This document shows positions 8,331-16,841 of a stretch of DNA of 64,000 nt, piece by piece. Positions within the stretch are counted from its first letter, which is position 1. Each line of letters begins with the position of its first letter. Location: contig NZ_CP048407.1 in NCBI RefSeq assembly GCF_003403315.2, forward strand, positions 930,001-994,000, given 5' to 3'. Origin of the DNA: Thermaerobacter sp. PB12/4term. GTDB taxonomy: Bacteria; Bacillota; Sulfobacillia; Thermaerobacterales; Thermaerobacteraceae. Position numbers and translations under genes: made by a program. The notes beneath the pieces are model-generated. The model had not been told where the DNA came from. It worked only from the letters and a program-made list of their open reading frames with translations, and made no database searches.

Positions 8331-9359
8331 GTGGACCAGAGGATGGAGGAGGTTGCCGGCAGGATGGGCGAGGTCGCCGGAGGCCGGAGGGACCGCCTGC
8401 AAACCGGTACGGGGATCCCCGCGGGTCCCGGCGGGGACGCAGAGACCGTCGCCGGCCCCGGGACGGGATCCGTCACCGGCCCCGATGCCGGGGCCGGCCG
8501 GCGGGCCCTGGAGATCCTCCGCGATCAGCACCGGCGGCTGTCATCCCTGCTGGACGACCTCCGCCGCGGGGACCTGCGCGGCGGCCGCGAGACCCCCGAC
8601 CCTGGCCTGGCGACCCGCTTGCTGGATGAGCTGGACGCCCACCGCCGGCTGGAACAGGAGGTGTTCTATCCCGCCCTGCGCCTCCACGGCGGCCACGACC
8701 TGGCCGGGACCCTTCAATCTCGCGTGGCGGAACACCGCCGCCTGGACGAACTGGCCCAGCGCCTGGGCAACGCCCTGGAAAGGATGCAAGGGCTGGAAGG
8801 GGAATCGCCGCCGTCCTCCGATGGCAATCCCGGCGCCGCCCGCCTGGCCATGGCAGCCGGCGGGCTGGCGACTCCCGCTCCTGCCGGGACGGGCGGCCGG
8901 TACGCGGCGGGCGGTGGCCACGGGGACGAAGGCACGCCGGCTCCGGCAGCGCCCGCGGAGGCTCACGGGCCATGGGCAGGGACCCAGCCCAGCGGGGATG
9001 CTGGCGCCGCAGGTGACGCCACGATGGCGGGCGTAGCAGCGGGTGGTGCGGCGGCGGCAGACGGCACAACGGGTGACGCCAGGGCGGGGGCGCCCGGGCT
9101 GCAGCGGCTGGTTGCCGAGCTGGCTGCCGCCTTCGAGCGCCACCGGCAGGCGGAGGAAGGCGAGCTCCATCCGCTGGCCGGGCAGCGACTGCACAGCCAC
9201 CTGGGTGGCGTGGCGGCGGAACTGGTGCGGGGCATGGAGGAGTTCCGCTTCGACTACGACGACGTGGTCGAAGGGACCTTCCCCGCCAGCGATCCCCCGG
9301 CCACCATGGCCGCGCCGCGGGTACGAACGCCCAGGCTCTACGCCCGCAGCCGTAAATGA
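8331..9359 (+). CDS. Hemerythrin HHE-domain protein with a large low-complexity insert
   Basis: 342 residues from the GTG at 8331 (GAGG upstream; the ATG at 8343 is an alternative). The four-helix hemerythrin elements are present: LRDQHRRLSSLL, LDAHRRLEQEVFYPAL, VAEHRRLDELAQRL and FERHRQAEEGELHPL, which supply the His/Glu ligands for a di-iron centre. Helices three and four are separated by about 100 residues of Ala/Gly/Pro-rich sequence, whereas the usual domain is about 130-150 residues in all. HHE proteins bind oxygen or nitric oxide, or act in iron or redox sensing; the specific role here is unknown. No operon partner. Confidence 0.82.
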   Translation: MDQRMEEVAGRMGEVAGGRRDRLQTGTGIPAGPGGDAETVAGPGTGSVTGPDAGAGRRALEILRDQHRRLSSLLDDLRRGDLRGGRETPDPGLATRLLDELDAHRRLEQEVFYPALRLHGGHDLAGTLQSRVAEHRRLDELAQRLGNALERMQGLEGESPPSSDGNPGAARLAMAAGGLATPAPAGTGGRYAAGGGHGDEGTPAPAAPAEAHGPWAGTQPSGDAGAAGDATMAGVAAGGAAAADGTTGDARAGAPGLQRLVAELAAAFERHRQAEEGELHPLAGQRLHSHLGGVAAELVRGMEEFRFDYDDVVEGTFPASDPPATMAAPRVRTPRLYARSRK

Positions 9360-9793
9360 GGGTGGCCCCCCGAAGGGCCCGCCCGCTGCAAGGGCCCGCA
9401 CGCTACCGGCTGCGAGTCCTTGGGCGACCCTGCCTCAAGCCCGGTGCGGCACCGCCGGACCGGCGCTCGATGGTTCGGTGCCTCGCGGGGCCGACGGACC
9501 GGAGCCGCGGTTGCGGGGGCCGCCGGGCGGGCCCGCCGGCCTCCCGCCGCCCTTGGAGCATGGTCCGGTACGGGACCACGCGCCCCCCTGCACTCACGTC
9601 GCCCGGCCGGAGGGCATAGAGTACGCCTAGCCCGGCGGGATGAACGCCCAGGCAAGCCGGGCCGGTGACCCGATGGGCCGGCCGGTCCGCGACGGCCCTT
9701 AGGGGCTGCCCGTTGCCCAGGGGCCAGGGGCCTGCGGGCCCCGGCTTTGAACGGCACCGGACAGCTGCCCCGCCGGGCGGGGAGGAAGGCACC
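9360..9793. other. Intergenic region, 434 bp
   Basis: No gene or clear terminator seen between the hemerythrin-like gene and the tctC-like gene. Open frames on both strands look like GC-driven shadows. Confidence 0.3.
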
Positions 9794-10954
9794 ATGGGAA
9801 GCGGGATCCGGACACAGCCGCCCGCCTGGGGGGCCGGGCCGTCGTCCCTGGGACCGGCGCTCCCTCCGGCAGGAGAGCACCGTCGCCGGTGGCGGCCCGC
9901 GGGGTGGCGGAGGCTGGCCGGGCTGGCGGTGCTGGTCCTGGTGCTGGCCCTTGCGGGCTGCAGCGCTGCCGGCGGAACGGGCGGTGCGGCCCCGGGTGGA
10001 GGAGCCGCCGCAGCCGGTTCGTCCCCGGGCGGCGGGGGCGCCGGCTCGGGCGGTGAGGCCGCGGGCGGTGCCGGAGCGGGCGGCGCCCGCGGGCCCCTGA
10101 CCTATCTGGTCTGCTTCGATCCCGGCGGCCAGTCGGACATCGAGGCGCGGCGCCAGCAGCCTCACCTGGAGCGGCTGCTGGGACGCCAGGTGGCCATCGA
10201 GTACAAGGTGGGCGGCGGCGGCGCCCTGTGCTGGAGCGAGCTGGTCCGCAGCCGGCCCGACGGGTCGGTGGTGGCCGGGATCAACCTGCCCCACATCATC
10301 CTACAGCCCCTGCAGCAGCAGACGGGCTACCGCACCGAGCAGATCGAGCCCGTGGTCCTCTTCCAGTCGACCCCGCTGGGCTTGGCGGTACCGGCCTCGA
10401 GCCCGTACCGGACCCTGGACGAGTTCATCGCCGCGGCCAAGGCGAACCCGGGGGCCATCACCGTGGGGGGATCGGGCACCTTCTCCGGCCACCACGTGGC
10501 CACGGTGCGGCTGGAGAAGCTGGCCGGGATCGACCTGACCTACGTGCCCTTCAGCGGGGCGGCGCCCCAGATCACGGCCTTTCTGGGCGGCCACGTGGCG
10601 GCGGTCTTTGCCAACTCCAACGACCTGGTGAAGTATCGCGACCGCATCCGCGTGCTGGGCATCGCGGCGGACGAGCGGTTTCCCGGGCTGCCCGGTGCAC
10701 CCACCTTCAAGGAGCAGGGCATCGACCTGGTGGAGCGCATCGACCGGGGCGTGGGGGTGCCGGCGGGAACGCCGCCCCAGGTGATCGCCGAGCTGGAGAA
10801 GGCGTTCTTGACCATCGCCCGCGACCCCGCCATCCGGGCCCAGATGGAGGAACAGGGTTTCGTGCCCCTGGCCATGGGCCATGCCGAGAGCAAGGCGTAC
10901 ATCGAACATGTGACCGCGACCTACAAGGCGCTGGTGCAGGACCTCGAGCAGTGA
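9794..10954 (+). CDS. Tripartite tricarboxylate transporter substrate-binding lipoprotein (TctC family)
   Basis: 386 residues. Arg-rich N-terminus, a hydrophobic segment and the lipobox LALAGC place the lipid-anchored Cys at about residue 56; a Gly/Ala-rich tether of about 40 residues follows. The mature domain is TctC/Bug type: LTYLVCFDPGGQSD at its start, then NLPHIILQPL, FQSTPLGLAV, ITVGGSGTFSGHH and YVPFSGAAPQITAFLGGHV. Outside the membrane it would capture a carboxylate and deliver it to the TctAB membrane proteins encoded next. The ATG at 9794 follows GGGAGGAAGG. The ligand cannot be told from sequence; citrate or another dicarboxylate or tricarboxylate is typical. Confidence 0.9.
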   Translation: MGSGIRTQPPAWGAGPSSLGPALPPAGEHRRRWRPAGWRRLAGLAVLVLVLALAGCSAAGGTGGAAPGGGAAAAGSSPGGGGAGSGGEAAGGAGAGGARGPLTYLVCFDPGGQSDIEARRQQPHLERLLGRQVAIEYKVGGGGALCWSELVRSRPDGSVVAGINLPHIILQPLQQQTGYRTEQIEPVVLFQSTPLGLAVPASSPYRTLDEFIAAAKANPGAITVGGSGTFSGHHVATVRLEKLAGIDLTYVPFSGAAPQITAFLGGHVAAVFANSNDLVKYRDRIRVLGIAADERFPGLPGAPTFKEQGIDLVERIDRGVGVPAGTPPQVIAELEKAFLTIARDPAIRAQMEEQGFVPLAMGHAESKAYIEHVTATYKALVQDLEQ

Positions 10955-11117
10955 ACAAGGTGATCACCGGCAGGCAGCAGGGTGGCCGTGCCCTGGCCCG
11001 TGCCCGCTGCTGGCCGCCCGCGGGGCGGGGCGATGACAGGGAAGGACCGGCGGGCCGGGGCAGGGGCCGGGGGTCCGGCGGCGGCCACGGCGCGGTTGCA
11101 GGAAGGGGGAACGGGCG

Positions 11118-11795
11118 ATGAAGCGGGATGCGGCGGCGGGGGCGGGCCTGGCCCTGCTGGGGCTGGTAGCCCTGGCCGGCGCGCCCTCCCGGGACCCGGT
11201 GGCCGGTGTGATGGGGCCCGGCGTGCTGCCGTCGCTGGTGGCCCTGGGGCTGGTCCTCACCGGCCTTGGGCTGGTGCTGGCCGCCATGGTTCAAGGCCGG
11301 GCCCGTTCCGGGGCGGGAGGCGCTCGCGGTCCCGCCCAGGCGGCGGGGGTGCCGGCGGCGGTCACCGGTACCCCTGCGGTGACCAGCGGGGCCGCGGCGA
11401 GCACCAGCGCCGGGGCGCCGGCGGAGGCGGCCGCCGGGGCTCGGGCGGATGTCATAGCCAAGGATCCGGCGGCGGGCGGCCTGGAAGCGGCGGGCCGGGG
11501 TTCGTCCACGGTGGGGGCGGGTTCGCCCGCGGGGGCTTCCCCCGCGGCGGCTGCCCGGGAGGGGAGGGTGCGGCTGCTGGTGACCATCGGGGCCCTCGGC
11601 GCTTACACCGTGGCGCTGCCGGTGCTGGGCTTCCCGGTGGCCAGTGCCGTGCTGGTTTCCGGGCTGGCGTGGTATCTGGGCGAGCGGCGGCCGCTGGCGG
11701 CCCTCCTCTGGGGTGTGCTGCTGGCCGTGGCCCTGTGGGCCGGGTTCGTCCGGGGGTTGGGGGTGCCTCTGCCCATGGGGGTGCTGGACCGTTGA
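11118..11795 (+). CDS. Tripartite tricarboxylate transporter small membrane subunit (TctB family)
   Basis: 225 residues, four predicted membrane segments: two N-terminal (GAGLALLGLVALAGAP and LPSLVALGLVLTGLGLVLAAM) and two C-terminal (LLVTIGALGAYTVALPVLGFPVASAVLV and LAALLWGVLLAVALWAGFVRGLGVPLP). The central loop is expanded to about 80 residues of Ala/Gly/Thr. The final VPLPMGVL resembles the usual TctB C-terminus. The gene lies 163 bp after the binding-protein gene, and its stop overlaps the start of the TctA gene (TTGA), indicating translational coupling. It serves as the small subunit of the sodium-driven uptake system. Confidence 0.85.
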   Translation: MKRDAAAGAGLALLGLVALAGAPSRDPVAGVMGPGVLPSLVALGLVLTGLGLVLAAMVQGRARSGAGGARGPAQAAGVPAAVTGTPAVTSGAAASTSAGAPAEAAAGARADVIAKDPAAGGLEAAGRGSSTVGAGSPAGASPAAAAREGRVRLLVTIGALGAYTVALPVLGFPVASAVLVSGLAWYLGERRPLAALLWGVLLAVALWAGFVRGLGVPLPMGVLDR

Positions 11796-13309
11796 CATCC
11801 TTCGAATGGCTGGTGCGCGGGCTCGATCTGGCCCTGGAACCCCAGACCCTGCTCTGGGGGCTGGTGGGTTGCCTTTTGGGGACCCTGGTAGGGGTGCTGC
11901 CGGGGATCGGTCCGACCTCGGCCATCGCCATGTTGCTGCCGCTGACGGTGGTGCTGCCGCCGGGGCCTGCCCTGGTGATGATGGCGGCCATCTACTACGG
12001 CGCCATGTACGGCGGGTCGACCACGGCCATCGTGGTCAACATCCCTGGGGAGGCCTCGTCGGTCCCCACGGCCCTGGACGGGTTCCAGCTGGCCCGGCAG
12101 GGCCGGGCGGGACCGGCCCTGGGCATGGCGGCCCTGGCGTCCTTCGTCGCCGGGACCCTGAGCCTGGTGGGGCTGACCTTTTTCGCCCCGGCGCTGGCGG
12201 AGGTGGCGCTGGCCTTCGGGCCGCCGGAGTACTTCACCCTCACGGTGCTGGCGGGGGCGCTGGTGGCCAGCCTCTCGGGCGGGCACGGGCTGAAGGGCAC
12301 CGCGGCGGCCCTCCTCGGCCTGCTGGTGGCCATGGTCGGCCTGGACCCGGTGACGGGAGCGGCCCGCTGGACCTTCGGCTGGCTGCCCCTCATGGCAGGC
12401 TTCCCCTTCGTGGCGGTGATCATCGGGCTCTTCGCCGTCAGCGAGGTCCTGCTGGCGGCGGAGGAACGGGTGACCCACCTGTACGCGACGCGGCTCCGGC
12501 GTCTTTTCCCCACCCGGCAGGACCTCAGGGCGGCGACCCCGGCCATGCTCCGGTCCAGCGCGATCGGTTTCCTGCTCGGGCTGCTGCCGGGATGCAGTCC
12601 CTCGGTCACCACCTTCGTGGCCTACGATGCCGAGCGGCGGCTGAGCCGGCACCCCGAGCGGTTCGGGCGGGGTGCCATCGAGGGCGTGGCGGCGGCCGAG
12701 GCGGCCAACAACGCGACCTCCACCGGCGGGTTCGTCCCCCTGTTCTCGCTGGGGTTGCCGTCCGGGCCCGTGCCGGCGGTGCTGCTCGGGGGGCTCATGA
12801 TGTACGGCCTGGACCCCGGGCCGGGGCTCTTTCAGGAGCACCCCGACCTGGTCTGGACCATCATCGCCAGCATGTACGTGGGCAACGTCATCCTGCTGGT
12901 GCTGAACCTGCCCCTCATCGGCCTGTGGGTACGGGTGGCCCGGATCCCCTTTGCGCTGCTGGGGCCGGCCATCTTGGTGCTCTCGGCCCTGGGGGCCTAC
13001 AGCCTGCGGTACTCCCTCTTCGACGTGGGGGTCGCCATGGTCTTCGGCCTGGTGGGTTACGGGCTCCGCAAGCTGGACTTCCCCATCGCGCCCCTGGTGC
13101 TGGCCAACGTGCTGGAGCCCATGCTGGAGGAGTCCTTCCGCCAGTCCCTGACCATGGCGGGCGGCTCGGCGGCCATCTTCGTGACCCGGCCGCTGGCGGC
13201 GACCTTCCTGGTGCTGGCCGCGGCGGTGCTGGCCCTGGGCATCCTGCGGCGGCCGGGGGCGCCGGCCGGCCGGGCGGCAGAGGCGGGGCAGCAGGCGGCC
13301 GCCGGCTAG
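11792..13309 (+). CDS. Tripartite tricarboxylate transporter large permease (TctA family)
   Basis: 505 residues, the normal size of TctA. The TTG at 11792 overlaps the tctB-like stop as TTGA and has GGGGG upstream. Family motifs: GTLVGVLPGIGPTSAIAMLLPLT near the N-terminus, YYGAMYGGSTTAIVVNIPGE, and the second-half repeat GFLLGLLPGCSPSVTTFVAY; about twelve membrane segments follow the two-repeat plan. It is the ion-coupled channel that imports the carboxylate presented by the binding protein. The C-terminal 20 residues are Ala/Gly-rich. No transcription factor or kinase gene for the system is adjacent. Confidence 0.93.
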   Translation: MTSFEWLVRGLDLALEPQTLLWGLVGCLLGTLVGVLPGIGPTSAIAMLLPLTVVLPPGPALVMMAAIYYGAMYGGSTTAIVVNIPGEASSVPTALDGFQLARQGRAGPALGMAALASFVAGTLSLVGLTFFAPALAEVALAFGPPEYFTLTVLAGALVASLSGGHGLKGTAAALLGLLVAMVGLDPVTGAARWTFGWLPLMAGFPFVAVIIGLFAVSEVLLAAEERVTHLYATRLRRLFPTRQDLRAATPAMLRSSAIGFLLGLLPGCSPSVTTFVAYDAERRLSRHPERFGRGAIEGVAAAEAANNATSTGGFVPLFSLGLPSGPVPAVLLGGLMMYGLDPGPGLFQEHPDLVWTIIASMYVGNVILLVLNLPLIGLWVRVARIPFALLGPAILVLSALGAYSLRYSLFDVGVAMVFGLVGYGLRKLDFPIAPLVLANVLEPMLEESFRQSLTMAGGSAAIFVTRPLAATFLVLAAAVLALGILRRPGAPAGRAAEAGQQAAAG

Positions 13310-13664
13310 CCAGTTCGGAGGCTGCGGGGCGGGGCCCGCGAGAACGAGGCCCGGGGCCCCCGGCCTGCAGACCGCGGCCTGCCGGCGGGCCCCGGGCGCC
13401 GGTACCGGACCCTTCAGGGCCGCCACCGGCCGGGGCATTGGCCCCAGCAAGAGCCCCACGGGGCCGGTGGCCCCGTTCTGGCGCCGGCCCGGCGGGAACG
13501 GGCTTGGGCCGGCACCGTGGCAGGGGGCAAGGGAGTTTGCGACAATGGTAGCGGTGTCCCGCCGGGCCGGCGCCTCGCCGGCGGCCGGGGCGCCCGCCGG
13601 TCACCGCGCCGGGCGGCGCGGGTTCTTGCTGAGCGCGGGGTCCGGATGAACAGGAGGGTCCGGC
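13310..13664. other. Intergenic region, 355 bp
   Basis: Contains a GC-rich inverted repeat (GCCCGGGGCCC at about 13350, complement at about 13390) that may end tctA transcription, and a GACAAT -10-like word at 13541-13546 without a credible -35 box. No gene. Confidence 0.35.
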
Positions 13665-14513
13665 ATGCTGGATGCGGAGTCGTTGCGCAACGCGGTGGTC
13701 GACGTGGCCCTGCGGGGCGGGGAGATGTTGCGGCACCACTTCGGCGCAGCCCGGGGCGTGCGCACCAAGACCTCCCGGTATGACCTGGTCACCGAGGCCG
13801 ATGAGGCCATCGAGGCCGAGCTGGCCCGCTACATCCAGCGCCAGTTCCCGGGGCACGCCGTGGTGGGCGAGGAGGACATCTCCCGCCGGGTGCTTTCAGG
13901 GCAGGCGGGCTCGCGGGAAGGGGCCGTGGCCCAGGCCGCGGGGGAGCGGGAGTGGGAATGGCTGATCGACCCCATCGACGGGACCACCAACTTCATCCAC
14001 GGCCTTCCCATCGTGGCCACCTCGGTGGCGGTGATGTACCACAACGAGGTGCTGGCCGGGGCCGTGTTCAACCCCATCCAGGACGAGCTCTACGTGGCCG
14101 TGCGCCGGCATGGCGCCGCCCTCAATGGCAGGCCGTTGCGGGTGTCGGCGGAGGACGCGCTGGCCCGAAGCCTCCTGGCCACGGGGTTCCAGTATGACGC
14201 CGTGGAGGGCAAGCGGGTGAACCTGGACCTGTTCCGGGCGGTGCTGGCCGAGGCGCGGAACGTGCGAGCCATCGGTTCGGCGGCCCTGTCGCTTTGCTAC
14301 GTGGGGGCCGGCCGGCTGTCGGGCTTCTGGGAGCTCCGCCTGGGGCCGTGGGACCTGGCGGCGGGGACCCTGGTGGTCCGGGAGGCGGGGGGCCGCGTGA
14401 CCCGCCTCGACGGCGGTGCCTTCGACGTTTGGCAGCCCTCGGTGGTGGCCACCAACGGGCGGATTCACGACGCCCTGGTCACCCTTCTCAAGGAAGCCGG
14501 CCGCGGGCTGTGA
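13665..14513 (+). CDS. Inositol monophosphatase family protein (SuhB-like)
   Basis: 282 residues, normal length for the family. Metal-binding motif 1 (WLIDPIDGTTNF, about residues 98-109) is intact and carries the Asp residues that bind Mg2+; the preceding metal ligand Glu is in VVGEEDIS, and the second family motif is LGPWDLAAGTLVVREAGG. A phosphatase acting on inositol phosphate or a similar sugar phosphate is expected. The ATG follows AGGAGGG at the right distance. There are about 25 extra residues between the GEED and WLIDPIDG motifs. Single-gene unit between tctA and a convergent Nudix gene. Confidence 0.9.
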   Translation: MLDAESLRNAVVDVALRGGEMLRHHFGAARGVRTKTSRYDLVTEADEAIEAELARYIQRQFPGHAVVGEEDISRRVLSGQAGSREGAVAQAAGEREWEWLIDPIDGTTNFIHGLPIVATSVAVMYHNEVLAGAVFNPIQDELYVAVRRHGAALNGRPLRVSAEDALARSLLATGFQYDAVEGKRVNLDLFRAVLAEARNVRAIGSAALSLCYVGAGRLSGFWELRLGPWDLAAGTLVVREAGGRVTRLDGGAFDVWQPSVVATNGRIHDALVTLLKEAGRGL

Positions 14514-14565
14514 CGGCCGGGCGTGGCGGCACTCGGGCCGCACCGGCCGGCGGCGAGGGCCCGTT

Positions 14566-15012
14566 CTACCGGGCGAACCCCGCCTCCTGGGCGGCCCGCC
14601 ACGCCGCCAGCACCTGGTGGGTGCCCGGGACCAGCTGGAAGCGGTCGATCTCCTCCCACGGTACCCATGCGGCTTCCGCGGCGTCGTCGGCCGCCTGGAG
14701 GGTGCCGCCGACGGGACGCGCTGCAAAGAACAGGATGACGTAATGAAAGCGAATGCGCTGGACCTCGTCGCGGTTGACCGCGTCCTTGTAGGTCAGCAGT
14801 CCCTGCACCTCGACCTCGAGCCCCGTTTCCTCCCGCACCTCCCGGCGGAGGGCCTCCTCCACCGTCTCGCCCAGCTCCACCGCACCGCCGGGCAGCCCCC
14901 ACCACCCGCGGAAGGGCTCGCCGCCCCGCCTGACCAGGACGACCCGCCGGCCGTCGCTGACCACCGCGTGGCACGAGGGCCTGGGGTGGGTGGGATACTG
15001 GAAGGTCGCCAA
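14566..15012 (-). CDS. Nudix hydrolase
   Basis: 148 residues. A complete Nudix box, G-x5-E-x7-REVREETGL, lies at about residues 42-64 (GGAVELGETVEEALRR onward). The N-terminal SCHAVVSDGRRVVLVRRG and downstream RIRFHYVILFFAARP fit the beta-grasp-like Nudix core. It hydrolyses a nucleoside diphosphate linked to another group; the substrate is unknown. The TTG at 15012 was chosen because GGGAGG lies eight bases upstream; an in-frame ATG at 15057 without a good site is the alternative. It ends convergently 52 bp from the SuhB-like gene. Confidence 0.85.
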   Translation of the reverse strand: MATFQYPTHPRPSCHAVVSDGRRVVLVRRGGEPFRGWWGLPGGAVELGETVEEALRREVREETGLEVEVQGLLTYKDAVNRDEVQRIRFHYVILFFAARPVGGTLQAADDAAEAAWVPWEEIDRFQLVPGTHQVLAAWRAAQEAGFAR

Positions 15013-15095
15013 CCGGTCCACCTCCCGGGTCGGGCTTGCCTTGCCTGGGTGTAGCATACGCCCCCAGCCCGGGAACGGCAAATCACTCAATATGG

Positions 15096-15112
15096 CGCGA
15101 AATTTCGCGAAA
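15096..15112. promoter_or_regulatory. Overlapping perfect palindromes in an AT-richer patch
   Basis: CGCGAAATTTCGCG at 15096-15109 is a perfect 14-bp palindrome. TTTCGCGAAA at 15103-15112 is a second one overlapping it. They sit in the divergent gap between the Nudix gene and the exported-protein gene, in one of the few AT-richer patches of the region. The arrangement suggests a regulator binding site, owner unknown. Confidence 0.4.
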
Positions 15113-15384
15113 TGATGTGATCCATGGCGACAATCCGTGGACAATCCCCAAAACAACCGATAATGAATCGAAACTCTGTCACGGGTGGGGGAAGAACCGG
15201 CCCCGCGGCCCTGGAGGGCGCGGGCCTGCCGGCCGGGATCCTCCGGCCAGGCCGCCGGCACCGGCCCCGACCTCGCCGGATCCGGGGAGGGGACGGCAGG
15301 CGGGGGCCGGCGCCGGGCGGCGGGCTGCGAAGGCCGCGGGGGATTCAGACCTGGGAGGGACGGACAGGAGGTGGGTTCCAGCGG

Positions 15385-16350
15385 ATGCGTTTCCGGCCGA
15401 AGGCAAAGGGATCCTGGCATCTGCTGACGGTGGCGCTGGTGCTGGCCGGCACCCTCCTGGCCACGCCCCTGCGGGCTGCGCCGGGAACCGGCACGGCGGC
15501 GGGGACCCAGGCGGAGGTGGTCACCCGCGCCCAGGTGCTGGCGGAAGCGGCTGCCGTCTTCGCAAGCCAGGGAGTGGAAGCCGCGGCGGAGGGGGGCGGG
15601 GAAGCCCAGGTCACGGCGACAGGCGCCGGCCCCGAGTCGCCAGCCTCTGGCGGCGGAGCGCTCCGGGCAGAGGGTGGCCTGGCCGCGACCACCGGGCAGG
15701 GTGCCCCCGGACAGGGTGCCTTCGGGGCGGTGACCTGGATGTGGCAGGCCGTACGCGGCTGGTTGACCTCCCTCTGGCAGCGGGTTGAAACGGTGCTGGC
15801 CCCGGGATCCGGCGGGGCGGAGGGGAGCACCCGGCGGGCCGGGCAGGTGCCGGGAGCGGCGGCTGGTGCCGGGGGCGGGCACGTCGCCGGGCGGGCGGCC
15901 GGGCAGGCGGCCGCCACGGCGGGGAACGCCAGCGGCAACGGCGGGGGCCAGGCTGCCGAAGCGGGCGGTGGCTCCCCCGAGCCGGTGGACCTGCCGCCGG
16001 AGCTGGGCGGCAAGGCGAACCTGCGCTTGGCGGGCACCTTGCTGGAAAGCCCGGGGCTCGAAGCGCTGCTGGCTTCGCTGGAAGGCTCCGCCGGGGCCGG
16101 TGCGGGTGCGGAGGGCGAAGCCGGCGCCGGCGGTTCGGGCCGGGCGGCCGGCCGGGCGGGGGGCAAGGTCCAGCTGCGCTTGCGGCTGGATGACGGCCGG
16201 GTGGTGACCTTGCCCGTCGACCCGCGCCGCCTGGCTCTGCAAGGAGGCAACGGGCTCTTCCTGGGCATCGACCTGGCGGACCTGCTGGGCCAGCGGGTGG
16301 AAGTGGTGGTCCAGGGCGGGTCGGTAGCGGAGATCCGGCCCGGATCCTGA
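15385..16350 (+). CDS. Exported hypothetical protein
   Basis: 321 residues. The N-terminus RFRPKAKG plus the hydrophobic run LLTVALVLAGTLLATPL and an ALA-type end (LRAAPG) form a Sec signal peptide, so the product should be secreted or cell-wall associated. The middle is strongly Ala/Gly-rich. The C-terminal 65 residues (VQLRLRLDDGRVVTLPVDPRRL, then GIDLADLLGQRVEVVVQGG) look like a small beta domain that could bind a ligand or metal, but I recognise no family. The ATG at 15385 starts the signal peptide. A GGAGG lies 14 bases upstream, slightly far. Confidence 0.65.
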   Translation: MRFRPKAKGSWHLLTVALVLAGTLLATPLRAAPGTGTAAGTQAEVVTRAQVLAEAAAVFASQGVEAAAEGGGEAQVTATGAGPESPASGGGALRAEGGLAATTGQGAPGQGAFGAVTWMWQAVRGWLTSLWQRVETVLAPGSGGAEGSTRRAGQVPGAAAGAGGGHVAGRAAGQAAATAGNASGNGGGQAAEAGGGSPEPVDLPPELGGKANLRLAGTLLESPGLEALLASLEGSAGAGAGAEGEAGAGGSGRAAGRAGGKVQLRLRLDDGRVVTLPVDPRRLALQGGNGLFLGIDLADLLGQRVEVVVQGGSVAEIRPGS

Positions 16351-16841
16351 GGCATCCTGAGGCCAGCCCCAGGGGCCGGCAGGCGGGCCGGGCCAGCGGG
16401 TTCGAATGCCGGTTCGGCCGGCGGTCGACCGGCTGTTCGGCCGGCGGTGCTGTTTGGCCGGCGGTTCGGCGGGCGGTTCCGCCGGAGCGTGCGGCCCGGC
16501 CCGTTGCGAGCCACGTCGGAAGCCACCGGGGCGGGCGGCGTCGACGCCGCCCGCCCCGCCCTTGCCTGGGTACCTTCCATAGCTGGGACCCCGCCCTGGC
16601 CTGGGGTACCTTCCGTAGCTGGGCCCCCCTGGCCTGAGGCACCGCCCTTGCCCGGGGCCCCGCCCCTACCTGGGCCCCTTACCTGGGACACCGGCCGGCC
16701 GGATATATTCGCAGTAGAATGACTTTTCCCCAGCGGGCGGTTCGCCGTGGGACCTTGGTGGCCGGGGAACATCGGCCCCCCTCACGGTCCCAGGCAGGTG
16801 GGCGTCCCGACCGCCCCGCAGGAAGAAGGAGGCAGACGCCC
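16351..16841. repeat. Intergenic region with degenerate tandem repeats
   Basis: Two repeat families. At 16400-16475 GGCCGGCGGT plus TTCGGC words recur about four times. At 16556-16690 a unit of about 18-38 bp built on GCCCTTGCCTGGGTACC and TAGCTGGG recurs five or six times with decay; two long copies (about 16558 and 16597) share TACCTTCC-TAGCTGGG. A TAGAAT hexamer at 16715-16720 and TATATT at 16704-16709 may serve the next gene, but no -35 box is clear. No gene. Confidence 0.5.

Noticed and set aside
16395-16415. GGGTTCGAATGCC resembling a tRNA T-loop.
   Set aside because: The T-stem does not pair, and no acceptor or anticodon arm can be built around it.
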